Assembly: GCA_050943315.1 (NCBI GenBank)
Contig: JBMNOY010000009.1
Span: forward strand, 1 to 58,064
Origin: JBDKUD01 sp050943315
GTDB taxonomy: Bacteria > Bacillota > Syntrophomonadia > Syntrophomonadales > Syntrophomonadaceae
Length of the DNA stretch: 58,064 nt
Direction of reading: 5' to 3'
Shown here: piece by piece, positions 35,394-43,541 of the stretch
Layout of the letters: each line of letters begins with the position of its first letter
Position numbering within the stretch: the stretch's first letter is position 1
The notes under the pieces: generated by a model
Seen by the model: only the letters and a program-made list of their open reading frames with translations
Told to the model about the DNA's origin: nothing
Database searches by the model: none
Translations under genes and position numbers: made by a program

Positions 35394-36437
35394 TTACATT
35401 ACCAAAAAACTTACTCCAAAGGTCGACCCCTTCCCAATCTGGCTTTCAACAAAAACATCACCGCCATGAGATTCTACGATATGTTTTACTATGGCTAATC
35501 CCAGTCCGGTTCCTCCCTGGTCTCTGGACCGGGCTTTATCTACTCGATAAAATCTTTCAAATACCCGGGGTATACTCTCCTGGGGTATACCCATACCAGT
35601 ATCGGTAATCGTAGTAATCAAGCGACTATCTTCTTCCCGGCACCTTATTATCACCTTTCCCCCGCGCGGTGTATATTTTATAGCATTATCTATGAGATTA
35701 ATTAATACCTGACCAACTAAATCCTCATCCACGAAAACATAAGACACTTTCGGGGGGTGAATAAATTCTACCTGAAGCTGCTTTTCACTTATCTGCGGAC
35801 TGAATATATTAAGAACGCCACGAATGGAGTGGACTAAACAAACCGGCTTAGGTCGCAAAATGGCTTCTTTAGATTCAATTGACGAAAGGGTCAAAAGGTC
35901 CTCGATTAGCCGAGTTAACCGGTCGGTTTCCGCATCAATTATGGACAAAAAACGCCGGCACAATACCCTGTCCTCCAGGGCACCATCAACCAGTGTTTCC
36001 ACAAATCCCTTTATAGAAGTCAAAGGGGTACGCAATTCATGTGATACATTGCCTACGAACTCGGATCTAACCTGATCAAAATTACGGGCATCGGTAACAT
36101 CGTGAAATACCGCCACGGCACCTTCGATTTCATTGTCCTCTCCTTTTATGGGCACCCCGTGTACGCGGAATATCTGTGTATTAGGTCTGATAGCGGTCTC
36201 CCGGAAAACCTCCCGTCCGGTGCGCAGAACCCGCCAGATCATGTTAATAATCTCAGCATTATCAGCAATATCATCCAGATGTTTGCCCGGCAGTACTCTT
36301 CCCGGAACCAGAAAAAGGTTCTCTGCGGCCTTGTTGGCCAATATTATGCAACCGGCGCTATTAAAGACCAGTACCCCGTCCACCATGCTGCTAAGAACAG
36401 TAGGCATGATTTTTTGATAATCTGTAGATTTAATCAT
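35394..36437 (-). CDS. phoR: PhoR/WalK-like sensor histidine kinase, soluble type
   Basis: The 347-residue kinase has a PAS domain (MVDGVLVFNSAGCIILANKAA), then HisKA with the phosphorylated histidine in NVSHELRTPLTSIKGF, then the ATPase domain (N box DNAIKYTP, G1 TDTGMGIP, G2 GGTGLGLAIVKHI). No membrane span is evident, unlike most PhoR proteins, so it may sense a cytosolic signal. AAGGTGATAGC precedes the ATG. It lies 34 bp after its partner regulator. Confidence 0.93.
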   Translation of the reverse strand: MIKSTDYQKIMPTVLSSMVDGVLVFNSAGCIILANKAAENLFLVPGRVLPGKHLDDIADNAEIINMIWRVLRTGREVFRETAIRPNTQIFRVHGVPIKGEDNEIEGAVAVFHDVTDARNFDQVRSEFVGNVSHELRTPLTSIKGFVETLVDGALEDRVLCRRFLSIIDAETDRLTRLIEDLLTLSSIESKEAILRPKPVCLVHSIRGVLNIFSPQISEKQLQVEFIHPPKVSYVFVDEDLVGQVLINLIDNAIKYTPRGGKVIIRCREEDSRLITTITDTGMGIPQESIPRVFERFYRVDKARSRDQGGTGLGLAIVKHIVESHGGDVFVESQIGKGSTFGVSFLVM

Positions 36438-36471
36438 TTGCTATCACCTTTATTTTATCCACATCAACAAT

Positions 36472-37194
36472 TTATCTGTCCATTTCTCTAAACCTGTAGC
36501 CCACACCCCTAACTGTCTCAATATACAGGGGATAATTGGAATCATCCCGGAGTTTTTGCCTTAAATGCCTAATATGGACATCAACTGTTCGGGTATCGCC
36601 AGTGTATTCATACCCCCAGACCTTTTCCAGAAGTGCTTCCCGAGTGAACACCTTGCCCTGATTGGAAACCAAAAGGGTCAACAAATCAAATTCTTTGGGC
36701 GTAAGCTCCAGCTTTTCTTCACCCAAAAAAGATTCATATTTATCTGGTACTACTATAAGATCATTAATCACGTAGACTTTTTTACCTATAGCTTTTTCCG
36801 CTTGGAGAATTTTAAGTGCCCTTAGTCGTGCTTTGACCCGGGCAACCATCTCGCGGGGGCTAAAGGGTTTCTTAATATAATCATCCGCACCCATTTCCAA
36901 TCCCAGAATGGTATCCACCTCTTCACCTTTGGCGGTAAGCATTATAATGGGAATAGTATGATAGTTGGGGTCGCTTTTGAGATGACGGCATACTTCCAGT
37001 CCGTCAATATTGGGCAGCATAATATCCAGAATGATTAAATCCGGCCGCTGCTCCTGAACTATATCCAGTGCGCTCAGGCCGTCATAGGCTACAATAACCC
37101 TAAAACCTTCTTTCTCCAGATTAAACTTAACTAGTTCCACGATATATGTCTCATCATCCACTACTAAAATACGAGGATTTAAAATATAAATCAC
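36472..37194 (-). CDS. phoP: PhoP/PhoB-family response regulator (GTG start)
   Basis: The 240-residue OmpR-type regulator has a receiver domain with DDE and phospho-aspartate in LIILDIMLPNIDG, and the lysine in YIKKPFSPREM. The C-terminal winged helix ends DVHIRHLRQKLRDDSNYPLYIETVRGVGYRF. The GTG start overlaps the ylmD stop by 4 bp (GTGA). It forms a two-component pair with the kinase that follows. Its targets are unknown. Confidence 0.95.
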   Translation of the reverse strand: MIYILNPRILVVDDETYIVELVKFNLEKEGFRVIVAYDGLSALDIVQEQRPDLIILDIMLPNIDGLEVCRHLKSDPNYHTIPIIMLTAKGEEVDTILGLEMGADDYIKKPFSPREMVARVKARLRALKILQAEKAIGKKVYVINDLIVVPDKYESFLGEEKLELTPKEFDLLTLLVSNQGKVFTREALLEKVWGYEYTGDTRTVDVHIRHLRQKLRDDSNYPLYIETVRGVGYRFREMDR

Positions 37195-38018
37195 CTCAAA
37201 TCCCTTAACGCCAATAAAACTCCCATCCTACCGGTCTGCCCCTGTTCGCGCCGATAGGAAAAGAATTTATCAGTATTACAGGCTGTACAAATATCACAGT
37301 CTAAAATCTTGGCGGGATTAATTCCCCAGCTGGTTAGAAGCTGACGATTAGTTGTGCGCAGGTCCCACCTATATTTATCGTCATTGTTACTCCTAAAAAT
37401 TATATCATTTAGAGAATTAAACTCCTCCATAACTTTGTGAGCCAAATCAGACTGAATTTCAAAGCAGCATCTTCCAATAGCCGGCCCCATGAAAACCTCC
37501 ATATCCTCCGGCAAACATCCATATTCCCGCTGCATAGCCTCAACCGTACTAATCACTATGCGCCCCATAGTGCCTTTCCAGCCGCTATGAGCCATACCAA
37601 TAACCAGTTTAACCGGATCAAAGAAACAAACTGGTAAACAGTCGGCATAAAAACTGGTTAAATAAATTCCCGGCTCATTGGTAATCATACTGTCATAACC
37701 GGGGATTGCATCCAGGTATTTAAAAGCACCACGGCCTTTATGAGCTTGTTGTATACGTATAACCTTATTGCCATGGACTTGCTCGATACAAACCATTTGA
37801 GACAGTTTCTGCCCGAAGATACTCAGCAACAAGCGCCGATTTTGCAGTACCGCTTCTTCCTGGTCACCTACGTGCAGTCCCAGATTTAAAGAATTAAAAG
37901 GAGTCCGGCTAACCCCTCCCCTTCTGGTGGAAAAGGCTATGTCGACACCCCGGTTTAGCCATTCCGGTATAGTAATATATTTGATTTCATTTGCTTCTTG
38001 CTCAATCCAGTTAAGCAT
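37191..38018 (-). CDS. ylmD: Multicopper-like YfiH/YlmD family protein (purine nucleoside phosphorylase type)
   Basis: The 275-residue protein has the DUF152 pattern STRRGGVSRTPFNSLNLGLHVGD, ADCLPVCFFDP, GMAHSGWKGTMGRIV and GPAIGRCCFEI. The histidines and cysteine form the zinc/copper site. Members have adenosine/inosine phosphorylase or laccase-like activity. AAAGGATAG precedes the ATG. It starts the leftward ylm operon, divergent from the zinc-ribbon gene. Confidence 0.93.
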   Translation of the reverse strand: MLNWIEQEANEIKYITIPEWLNRGVDIAFSTRRGGVSRTPFNSLNLGLHVGDQEEAVLQNRRLLLSIFGQKLSQMVCIEQVHGNKVIRIQQAHKGRGAFKYLDAIPGYDSMITNEPGIYLTSFYADCLPVCFFDPVKLVIGMAHSGWKGTMGRIVISTVEAMQREYGCLPEDMEVFMGPAIGRCCFEIQSDLAHKVMEEFNSLNDIIFRSNNDDKYRWDLRTTNRQLLTSWGINPAKILDCDICTACNTDKFFSYRREQGQTGRMGVLLALRDLR

Positions 38019-38070
38019 TTGTCTATCCTTTCGTTATAACCTACAATAATAATCAGGAGGTGTTCAGCAC

Positions 38071-38367
38071 ATGAATTGTCCCCAATGTGGCCAAACAATA
38101 CCGAATAATAAAGAGGTTTGCCCCGATTGCGGTTTTGACCTTAACCAGTGTAGTTGGAAAATTATTGCCAGGGTTTATCCTCCCCAGGATGTAATTATAG
38201 AAAGTATGCTGCGCTCTTGCGATATTCCCGTCCGCTTATTCCGGGAGGCCATCGGTTCAGTACAGGGTTTAGCCATAGGCCCCCTGGCCGAGGTAAAAAT
38301 CGCCGTACCCGAAATCATGGCAGATACCGCCAGTGCCCTGATTCAAGCAGAAGAATCGCCAGACTAG
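38071..38367 (+). CDS. Zinc ribbon protein with DUF2007-like signal-transducing domain
   Basis: The 98-residue protein has an N-terminal zinc ribbon (CPQCGQTIPNNKEVCPDCGFDL) fused to a DUF2007-type domain (IIARVYPPQDVIIESMLRSCDIPVRLFREAIGSV...AEVKIAVPEIMADTASALI). DUF2007 folds like PII-type sensors. The function is unknown. AGGAGGTG lies 8 nt before the ATG. It is divergent from ylmD and convergent with nrdR, 21 bp apart. Confidence 0.85.
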   Translation: MNCPQCGQTIPNNKEVCPDCGFDLNQCSWKIIARVYPPQDVIIESMLRSCDIPVRLFREAIGSVQGLAIGPLAEVKIAVPEIMADTASALIQAEESPD

Positions 38368-38388
38368 GCCAAATACTAATCCGTTATA

Positions 38389-38841
38389 CTACTTGTTTTT
38401 CAACTGTTCGATAGTGTTGATAAAACTGTTTAAGTCTCCGAATTGGCGATAGACAGATGCAAATCTTACATACGCTACTTCATCCAGATTACGCAGCCTG
38501 TCCATAACCTTTTCGCCAATAATCATACTGCTGACTTCCCGGTCATGATTGTCATGAAGATCGCGCTCAATATCTGCCACCAGATTTTCTATACTCTCCA
38601 TACTTACCGGTCTCTTTTCACAGGCCCGGGTTATGCCGTTAAAAAGCTTGTCCCGGTTAAAGGGTTCCCGGCTTCCATCCTTCTTTACAACCATTAACGG
38701 CCTTTCCTCTACCCGCTCATAGGATGTAAATCTGCGCTTACAGGCCGTACACTCGCGGCGCCGTCTTATTGAGCTCCCATTCTCACATGACCTTGAATCA
38801 ATAACCCTGCTTTCTAATTCCTGGCAATAAGGGCAACGCAT
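38389..38841 (-). CDS. nrdR: Transcriptional repressor NrdR
   Basis: The 150-residue repressor of ribonucleotide reductase genes opens with the zinc finger MRCPYCQELESRVIDSR...RRRRECTACKRRFTSYERVEERP and ends with the ATP-cone VVKKDGSREPFNRDKLFNGI. Its length is normal. It senses the ATP/dATP balance. GGGGTGG lies upstream of the ATG. Confidence 0.98.
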   Translation of the reverse strand: MRCPYCQELESRVIDSRSCENGSSIRRRRECTACKRRFTSYERVEERPLMVVKKDGSREPFNRDKLFNGITRACEKRPVSMESIENLVADIERDLHDNHDREVSSMIIGEKVMDRLRNLDEVAYVRFASVYRQFGDLNSFINTIEQLKNK

Positions 38842-38935
38842 TTATGACCACCCCAAAACCTTAATAAGTTATAGGTATTTTCACTACTATAATAACCAAT
38901 ATCCGTATAATTCGCTATCTTTCGCAGGCACTAGC

Positions 38936-39223
38936 CTAAAAATTATCATCATCCCGGTAACTTCCGCGGTATTGTTCGATTTCACTAACTACCGGAACCT
39001 CTACTAAAATAACATCACGCCCTATTCTTACTATCTTATGCCAGGGAACTACTAGCTCTTCACGTTTGCTGAAAAAGCTAAATCCCCGGATGCGTCCGGG
39101 CAAAATTATCGCTACTACCCTTCCCACATCCAGGTCGAGCTCAATATCAGTAATATTCCCCAGCTTTTTTCCGTCCAGAATGTTAATTACTTCCCGCATA
39201 CGCAGATCAGATATTTTTACCAT
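38936..39223 (-). CDS. ymxH: YlmC/YmxH family PRC-barrel protein
   Basis: The 95-residue PRC-barrel protein (MVKISDLRMREVINILDGKKLGNITDIELDLDVGRV...VVPWHKIVRIGRDVILV) is of the YlmC/YmxH group, associated with sporulation in Bacillus. The start is the ATG at 39223 with GGGGGG upstream; the reading seven codons longer lacks a site. It is likely a single-gene transcript, divergent from flgG. Confidence 0.92.
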   Translation of the reverse strand: MVKISDLRMREVINILDGKKLGNITDIELDLDVGRVVAIILPGRIRGFSFFSKREELVVPWHKIVRIGRDVILVEVPVVSEIEQYRGSYRDDDNF

Positions 39224-39306
39224 TTTAACCCCCCCATCCAACTATGTGTATACATTAATATATGAAACACCATCTCCAAACTTTCTAAACGAATTTTGAA
39301 AAGTGT

Positions 39307-39410
39307 TAAGTTTTCTAAGCGATTGAAACGATAAATAATAAGAGACAATATTTTAACGGGCTGGACTCGGTAGAGAGGCCCGATAGCGGTATCGACCGAT
39401 TGAGATACCG
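39307..39410 (+). promoter_or_regulatory. Candidate flagellar sigma promoter and two-hairpin leader of flgG
   Basis: TAAG (39307-39310), 16 nt, then AACGATAA (39327-39334) resembles a sigma-D/sigma-28 promoter. Downstream are two hairpins: CGGGC/GCCCG (39357-39361 with 39378-39382) and CGGTATC/GATACCG (39387-39393 with 39404-39410). TCGGT in the first loop (39367-39371) is complementary to ACCGA in the second (39395-39399), allowing a kissing-loop contact. Motifs are seen; function is inferred. Confidence 0.45.
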
Positions 39411-39444
39411 TTTGTAGTAAATTTCAAGGAGGCTATTATTAATT

Positions 39445-40239
39445 ATGATGAGGGCTCTCTATACTGCCAGTACGGGTATGTATGCCCAGCAACTCAATGT
39501 TGACACCATTGCTCATAACATATCTAATGTAAACACTACCGCATTTAAAAAACAGCGTATAGAATTTCAGGATCTCCTTTATCAAACCATTAAACGTCCG
39601 GCAACAATCCCTCCTGCTGATCAAGGCATTGAACCAGTTGGTCTATCAGTTGGACTAGGTGTAAGACCTGCAGTTATAAATACTTTATTTAATGAAGGCA
39701 ATCTTCAGCCCACCGAAAGACTCCTGGATGTAGCTATAAATGGTTCAGGCTTTTTTGCGATTCAGGTTCCCGGCACTGATGTCCCGCAATATACCCGTGA
39801 CGGGTCCTTCAAACTGGATGCTGAGGGACGCTTGGTGACCTCTGATGGCTATTATGTCCTGGGAGTGGATAGTCCGGTTGAGGAAGGAGCATATGATATT
39901 AAGATTGAACGCGATGGCCGCTTAACTTATATGCTTCCCGACGGGACCGAAGGAGAAGCCGGCCAAATAGAGGTTGACAAGTTTACTAATCCTGCCGGCC
40001 TGCAAAAAATTGGGAAAAGCCTCTACCAGGCTACAGTTAATTCCGGTGATCCGATTATCTGGGACCCTGAGACTGATACAACTACCACCCTGGAACCCGG
40101 GTACCTGGAATCTTCAAATATTCAAGTGGTTGAAGAAATGGTCAATCTGATTACAGCTCAGCGAGCCTATGAAACTAACTCCAAGGTAATTCAGTCATCC
40201 GACGAAATGTTGCAAACCGCCAATAGTCTGCGCAGGTAG
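39445..40239 (+). CDS. flgG: Flagellar distal-rod protein FlgG
   Basis: The 264-residue rod protein opens with the type III-secreted rod/hook motif MRALYTASTGMYAQQLNVDTIAHNISNVNTTAFKK and has the FlgG core (LDVAINGSGFFAIQVPG, YTRDGSFKLDAEGRLVTSDGYYVLG). It ends with the coiled NLITAQRAYETNSKVIQSSDEMLQTANSL. It forms the distal rod through the outer wall layers. GGAGG lies upstream, and ATG is used at the first of two tandem methionines. It is co-transcribed with a rod-binding protein gene; no other flagellar gene is in the window. Confidence 0.96.
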   Translation: MMRALYTASTGMYAQQLNVDTIAHNISNVNTTAFKKQRIEFQDLLYQTIKRPATIPPADQGIEPVGLSVGLGVRPAVINTLFNEGNLQPTERLLDVAINGSGFFAIQVPGTDVPQYTRDGSFKLDAEGRLVTSDGYYVLGVDSPVEEGAYDIKIERDGRLTYMLPDGTEGEAGQIEVDKFTNPAGLQKIGKSLYQATVNSGDPIIWDPETDTTTTLEPGYLESSNIQVVEEMVNLITAQRAYETNSKVIQSSDEMLQTANSLRR

Positions 40240-40268
40240 AAAAGATCTCCATAAGAAAGGATTTTACT

Positions 40269-40619
40269 ATGAATATTACTTTTGCCAGCAGCAATAACGT
40301 TATAAACCCAATGACCTATCAGCCTGAAAAAGAGGCCCACCAGGTAAAAAAGTTTACTACAGCTCTGGAGAACGCCAGCAAACAAAAAGACCTGGCTCGT
40401 CTTAAAGAATCCTGCCAGCAGTTAGAAGGTGTTTTCCTAAACAAACTTATTGAGGCCATGCGCTCTACTGTTCCTAAAAGTGATCTTATTAGTCATAGTT
40501 TTGCCACCGATGTGTTTGAATCAATGCTATTTGAAGAATATGCAAAATCAATGAGCCAAACAGATTCTATAGGAATTGGTGATATAATTTATAAACAGTT
40601 AAGTCAGACCTTAGACTAA
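40269..40619 (+). CDS. flgJ: FlgJ-type rod-binding protein (no muramidase domain)
   Basis: The 116-residue protein matches the N-terminal rod-binding domain of FlgJ (LKESCQQLEGVFLNKLIEAMRSTVPKSDL...FESMLFEEYAKSMSQTDSIGIGDIIYKQL). It lacks the C-terminal muramidase, as in most Firmicutes. It caps rod assembly. AAAGGATTTTACT precedes the ATG. It is 29 bp after flgG. Confidence 0.92.
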   Translation: MNITFASSNNVINPMTYQPEKEAHQVKKFTTALENASKQKDLARLKESCQQLEGVFLNKLIEAMRSTVPKSDLISHSFATDVFESMLFEEYAKSMSQTDSIGIGDIIYKQLSQTLD

Positions 40620-40626
40620 TTGTAGC

Positions 40627-40660
40627 CGGGTAATGCCGTCACCAGCTAGTGCATTACCCG
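40627..40660 (+). terminator. Terminator-like hairpin after flgJ
   Basis: The perfect 10-bp stem CGGGTAATGC (40627-40636) / GCATTACCCG (40651-40660) has a 14-nt loop. There is no clear T run after it, so it may be a weak terminator or a processing stem. Confidence 0.5.
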
Positions 40661-40685
40661 TTCTGCCCCACCTTGCCTGCCGTCT

Positions 40686-40975
40686 TCACAGGCACATTCC
40701 GCTTGTTATCCCTTTTATATTAACTTTTCTGTTTTTTCGGCTTTCAATTGTTATTCTATTGTCCCCTGGCGCAGATATTGCGCTAATTACCAGTTACGCT
40801 CACCGCGCCTCGTCTACTGTAACATCCCTGCTCCCAAGGAATCTTGCTCAACTCGCCGACCTGACCGGCATGCTGCCAGTGCAGGTCTTGGATTTCTTGT
40901 ACAGATTTTCTGCCGCTTCCTGCAGGGATTTGTGCTTTTGTGTCGAATTGGTTAATTCTATGAGTTTTTGTGAAT
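40686..40975 (-). pseudogene. Possible frameshifted remnant of a small protein gene
   Basis: No normal gene lies in the 392 bp between flgJ and the symporter. On the minus strand, one frame from about 40975 to 40783 reads like protein (GRKSVQEIQDLHWQHAG, ELSKIPWEQGCYSRRGAV) and stops at TAG. The next frame, from about 40800 to 40686, continues in similar style (SAPGDNRITIESRKNRK, then NIKGITSGMCL) and ends TGA. There is no clear start or ribosome site. A degraded gene or mobile-element fragment is possible; identity unknown. The open plus-strand frame here seems to be its shadow. Confidence 0.3.
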
Positions 40976-41011
40976 CATGAAAAACAATATCAATTGTAGG
41001 GATGGCGTTTT

Positions 41012-42379
41012 ATGGAAGCGTTTTCAAATTTAATTGCTGCTGCGAACAGTTTCGTATGGGGGCCATGGATGCTTACATTTCTGGTAGGTACAGGAATATT
41101 TCTCACATTGCGCCTCGGTTTTCTGCAGTTTCGCACCCTGGGATATGCATTAAAGCTGGCCTTTTCTCCTTCTAAACAGGATAAATCCTCAAAGGGAGAT
41201 ATTTCTCATTTTCAAGCTTTGATGACTGCTCTGGCGGCAACTATAGGCACCGGTAATATTGTTGGCGTAGCTACCGCGGTAGTTCTTGGCGGCCCCGGTG
41301 CGGTATTATGGATGTGGATTACAGCCATATTTGGTATGGCAACTAAATATGGTGAAGGAGTACTGGCGGTAAAATATCGTATCACCGATGAAAAAGGAGA
41401 AATGGCCGGCGGACCGATGTATTACATTGAACGCGGACTGGGCTGGAAATGGCTGGCTTGGTTATTTGCACTATTTGGTACGGTGGCATCATTCGGTATT
41501 GGCAACCTGGTTCAGGTTAATTCCGTAGCCGGTGCCGTACACGATACATTTGGCATTAACCCCTGGTTCACGGGCATTGTCCTCGCTGTTTTTACTGCGC
41601 TGGTTATACTTGGCGGTGTACATAGCATTGGCAAAGCCACAGGAATTTTAGTTCCGTTTATGGCGGTTTTTTACATCCTTGGCGGCTTGTTCATCATATT
41701 TACTAACCTTTCTCTGGTACCCGATGCCCTGGCACTTATTTTTACTGAGGCCTTTACAGCCAAAGCTGGTTTCGGAGCACTCATAGGAACTACTATTCGC
41801 TACGGTGTAGCCAGGGGGGTTTTCTCCAATGAGGCCGGACTTGGTTCCGCCCCGATTGCTGCTGCTGCGGCTAAAACTGACCATCCTTGCCGACAGGCTT
41901 TGGTCTCCATGACTGGTACTTTTTTGGATACCATCGTAGTATGCAGTATTACTGGTATTTCGGTCGTAATGGCTAATTTATACATTGGTCTGGACAAAGC
42001 CCAGGCGGCAGCATTAACCAGCCGATCTTTTGAGTTTTTCATTCCTCACCTGGGAAGTCTTATTGTTACCATAGCACTGGTGCTTTTTGCTTATTCTACC
42101 GTATTAGGCTGGTCATACTATGGCGAAAAATGCTTCTACTATCTGGTAGGAGAAAAAGGGATAAAACCTTATCGGATTGTTTTTAGTATCTGCGCTCTAT
42201 TCGGGGCTGTACTTAAACTCAGTCTGGTTTGGGATATAGCTGATACTTTTAATGGAGCTATGGCCATACCCAATCTTATCGCCCTGGTTCTACTGTCCGG
42301 AGTGATAGCTGCTGAGACGAAAGATTTTATGAAACTTAGGAAGCAGGAGAAAGCGGAACAATTGAAGTCAGCTGCCTAA
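41012..42379 (+). CDS. AGCS-family sodium:alanine/glycine symporter
   Basis: The 455-residue membrane protein has the AGCS signature GTGNIVGVATAVVLGGPGAVLWMWITA, FGMATKYGEGVLAVKYR, GGPMYYIERGLG and VFSNEAGLGSAPIAAAA. It has about eleven spans and imports alanine or glycine with sodium. GGGATGG precedes the ATG. Single gene, ending at a strong terminator. No glycine riboswitch is apparent upstream. Confidence 0.96.
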   Translation: MEAFSNLIAAANSFVWGPWMLTFLVGTGIFLTLRLGFLQFRTLGYALKLAFSPSKQDKSSKGDISHFQALMTALAATIGTGNIVGVATAVVLGGPGAVLWMWITAIFGMATKYGEGVLAVKYRITDEKGEMAGGPMYYIERGLGWKWLAWLFALFGTVASFGIGNLVQVNSVAGAVHDTFGINPWFTGIVLAVFTALVILGGVHSIGKATGILVPFMAVFYILGGLFIIFTNLSLVPDALALIFTEAFTAKAGFGALIGTTIRYGVARGVFSNEAGLGSAPIAAAAAKTDHPCRQALVSMTGTFLDTIVVCSITGISVVMANLYIGLDKAQAAALTSRSFEFFIPHLGSLIVTIALVLFAYSTVLGWSYYGEKCFYYLVGEKGIKPYRIVFSICALFGAVLKLSLVWDIADTFNGAMAIPNLIALVLLSGVIAAETKDFMKLRKQEKAEQLKSAA

Positions 42380-42395
42380 AACAGTCCTGTAGTCT

Positions 42396-42430
42396 GAACC
42401 CTTCTCATTATTAGAGAAGGGTTCTTTTTT
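42396..42430 (+). terminator. Rho-independent terminator after the symporter
   Basis: The perfect 11-bp stem GAACCCTTCTC / GAGAAGGGTTC has a 7-nt loop and is followed by TTTTTT. Confidence 0.96.
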
Positions 42431-42530
42431 ATGCAATTCTCACAAAAAGAGCATCGCCTGCATAATCTAAATATAAATGAAACTGCTTCAATGGCCAGAT
42501 AGACTATCAGTTTCAGATAGGAGTGATAAA

Positions 42531-43112
42531 GTGAAGCAAAGTTATCGTATGTCAAGGAATACTACCGGTACCGGTAAGATATCTAATGCAAATACACGCA
42601 GAACATGTGCAGCGCAACGGGACAGAAACCAACCTATTTCTATGCATAACGCCAATAAAACTATAGAATCCGTAAGATCGCGACCTGTTAAGGTGAATGT
42701 TATCGGCAATATTGTTCACCATATTCCCAAACCACCAAAAACACGTTCATATATGGCGCCAAACAAAAATGAAGTGATAAGCGAGTCTAGACCTGAATCA
42801 AATGAACCGGTATGGGATCGCAGGAGTAGAGACTCTTCCTTTTCTAAACCAGGCCGTACGGTGATTCCGCATCCCAAGAACTTCCGCAAGTATATGGTTG
42901 GTCGAAATAACTACGTTGCCGAACCAAGAACTGATGTTTTATTGCCTGAGGAACCCCATACAAGTAAACAGCCCCCGTGGGAAGCTTATTCGCCGTCACG
43001 GGGTTATGATGAGCCGGAATCCAGAACTAATACTGCCGAACCGGAAGAAACCAATATGGATGATTTGCCTGCCTATTTACTAAGTCAAAAATATTTTGGC
43101 ACCCATCAATAA
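42531..43112 (+). CDS. Uncharacterised basic, low-complexity protein (GTG start)
   Basis: The 193-residue hydrophilic protein is not recognised. It is rich in Arg, Asn, Pro, Ser and Lys, with few hydrophobic residues and no cysteine pattern. The N-terminal half is basic (MSRNTTGTGKISNANTRRT) and the C-terminal third acidic and proline-rich (EPESRTNTAEPEETNMDDLP). It is likely disordered. GTG at 42531 is the start because TAGGAGTGATAAA precedes it. No signal peptide. By composition it could be a spore-coat or wall-associated protein, like the small proteins at 55598-55894 and 57528-57842; that is inference only. Confidence 0.75.
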   Translation: MKQSYRMSRNTTGTGKISNANTRRTCAAQRDRNQPISMHNANKTIESVRSRPVKVNVIGNIVHHIPKPPKTRSYMAPNKNEVISESRPESNEPVWDRRSRDSSFSKPGRTVIPHPKNFRKYMVGRNNYVAEPRTDVLLPEEPHTSKQPPWEAYSPSRGYDEPESRTNTAEPEETNMDDLPAYLLSQKYFGTHQ

Positions 43113-43117
43113 GTATT

Positions 43118-43153
43118 AATTAACCCCAGGTGATATGCAACCTGGGGTTAATT
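43118..43153. terminator. Bidirectional terminator hairpin
   Basis: The perfect 14-bp stem AATTAACCCCAGGT / ACCTGGGGTTAATT has an 8-nt loop and lies between two convergent genes. T richness is modest on both sides. Confidence 0.8.
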
Positions 43154-43166
43154 ATGTTTTGCTGCT

Positions 43167-43457
43167 TTAATTGTTTTCCTTTTTTTTCTTGGCGGCAAGG
43201 TTATTAAGCATTGTTTGCACACCCTGAGGTGTTTTGCCATTTGCTTTGTTGTAACTCTTGACGAACTCGGCTGCGGTCTCCATTGCTTTTTGGGGATCCC
43301 TGGGGCGCTCAGGAGCTTTGGGAACATGTTGGCCGATATCCTGCAGCAGTTCTTGAACAGCTTTCTTAATTTCGGTAGAACTATTCTCCTGAGAGCGGGC
43401 GCGTTCGAGTTTGCCTCTAAATTGTTCAACTGCTCGGTTTATATTTTCTTTGACCAT
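43167..43457 (-). CDS. Small uncharacterised helical protein
   Basis: The 96-residue, highly charged, probably all-helical protein (NINRAVEQFRGKLERARSQ, IKKAVQELLQDIGQHVP, MLNNLAAKKKKENN) has a lysine-rich C-terminus. It is not recognised. GGGAGATGAATAG before the ATG supports translation. Single gene between two convergent hairpins and the aromatic cluster. The function is unknown. Confidence 0.7.
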   Translation of the reverse strand: MVKENINRAVEQFRGKLERARSQENSSTEIKKAVQELLQDIGQHVPKAPERPRDPQKAMETAAEFVKSYNKANGKTPQGVQTMLNNLAAKKKKENN

Positions 43458-43541
43458 CTATTCATCTCCCTTCACACTGGTCCAACACCATTTATTAAGA
43501 ATTAAAGGGGCAATAATATGTTAAAGAAGGTTATGTTATTA

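Noticed and set aside
40633..40980. Plus-strand 115-codon frame after flgJ
   Set aside because: It begins inside the hairpin, lacks a ribosome site and has shadow-like composition.
40661..41011. Glycine riboswitch before the alanine symporter
   Set aside because: No tandem aptamer core or terminator could be recognised.
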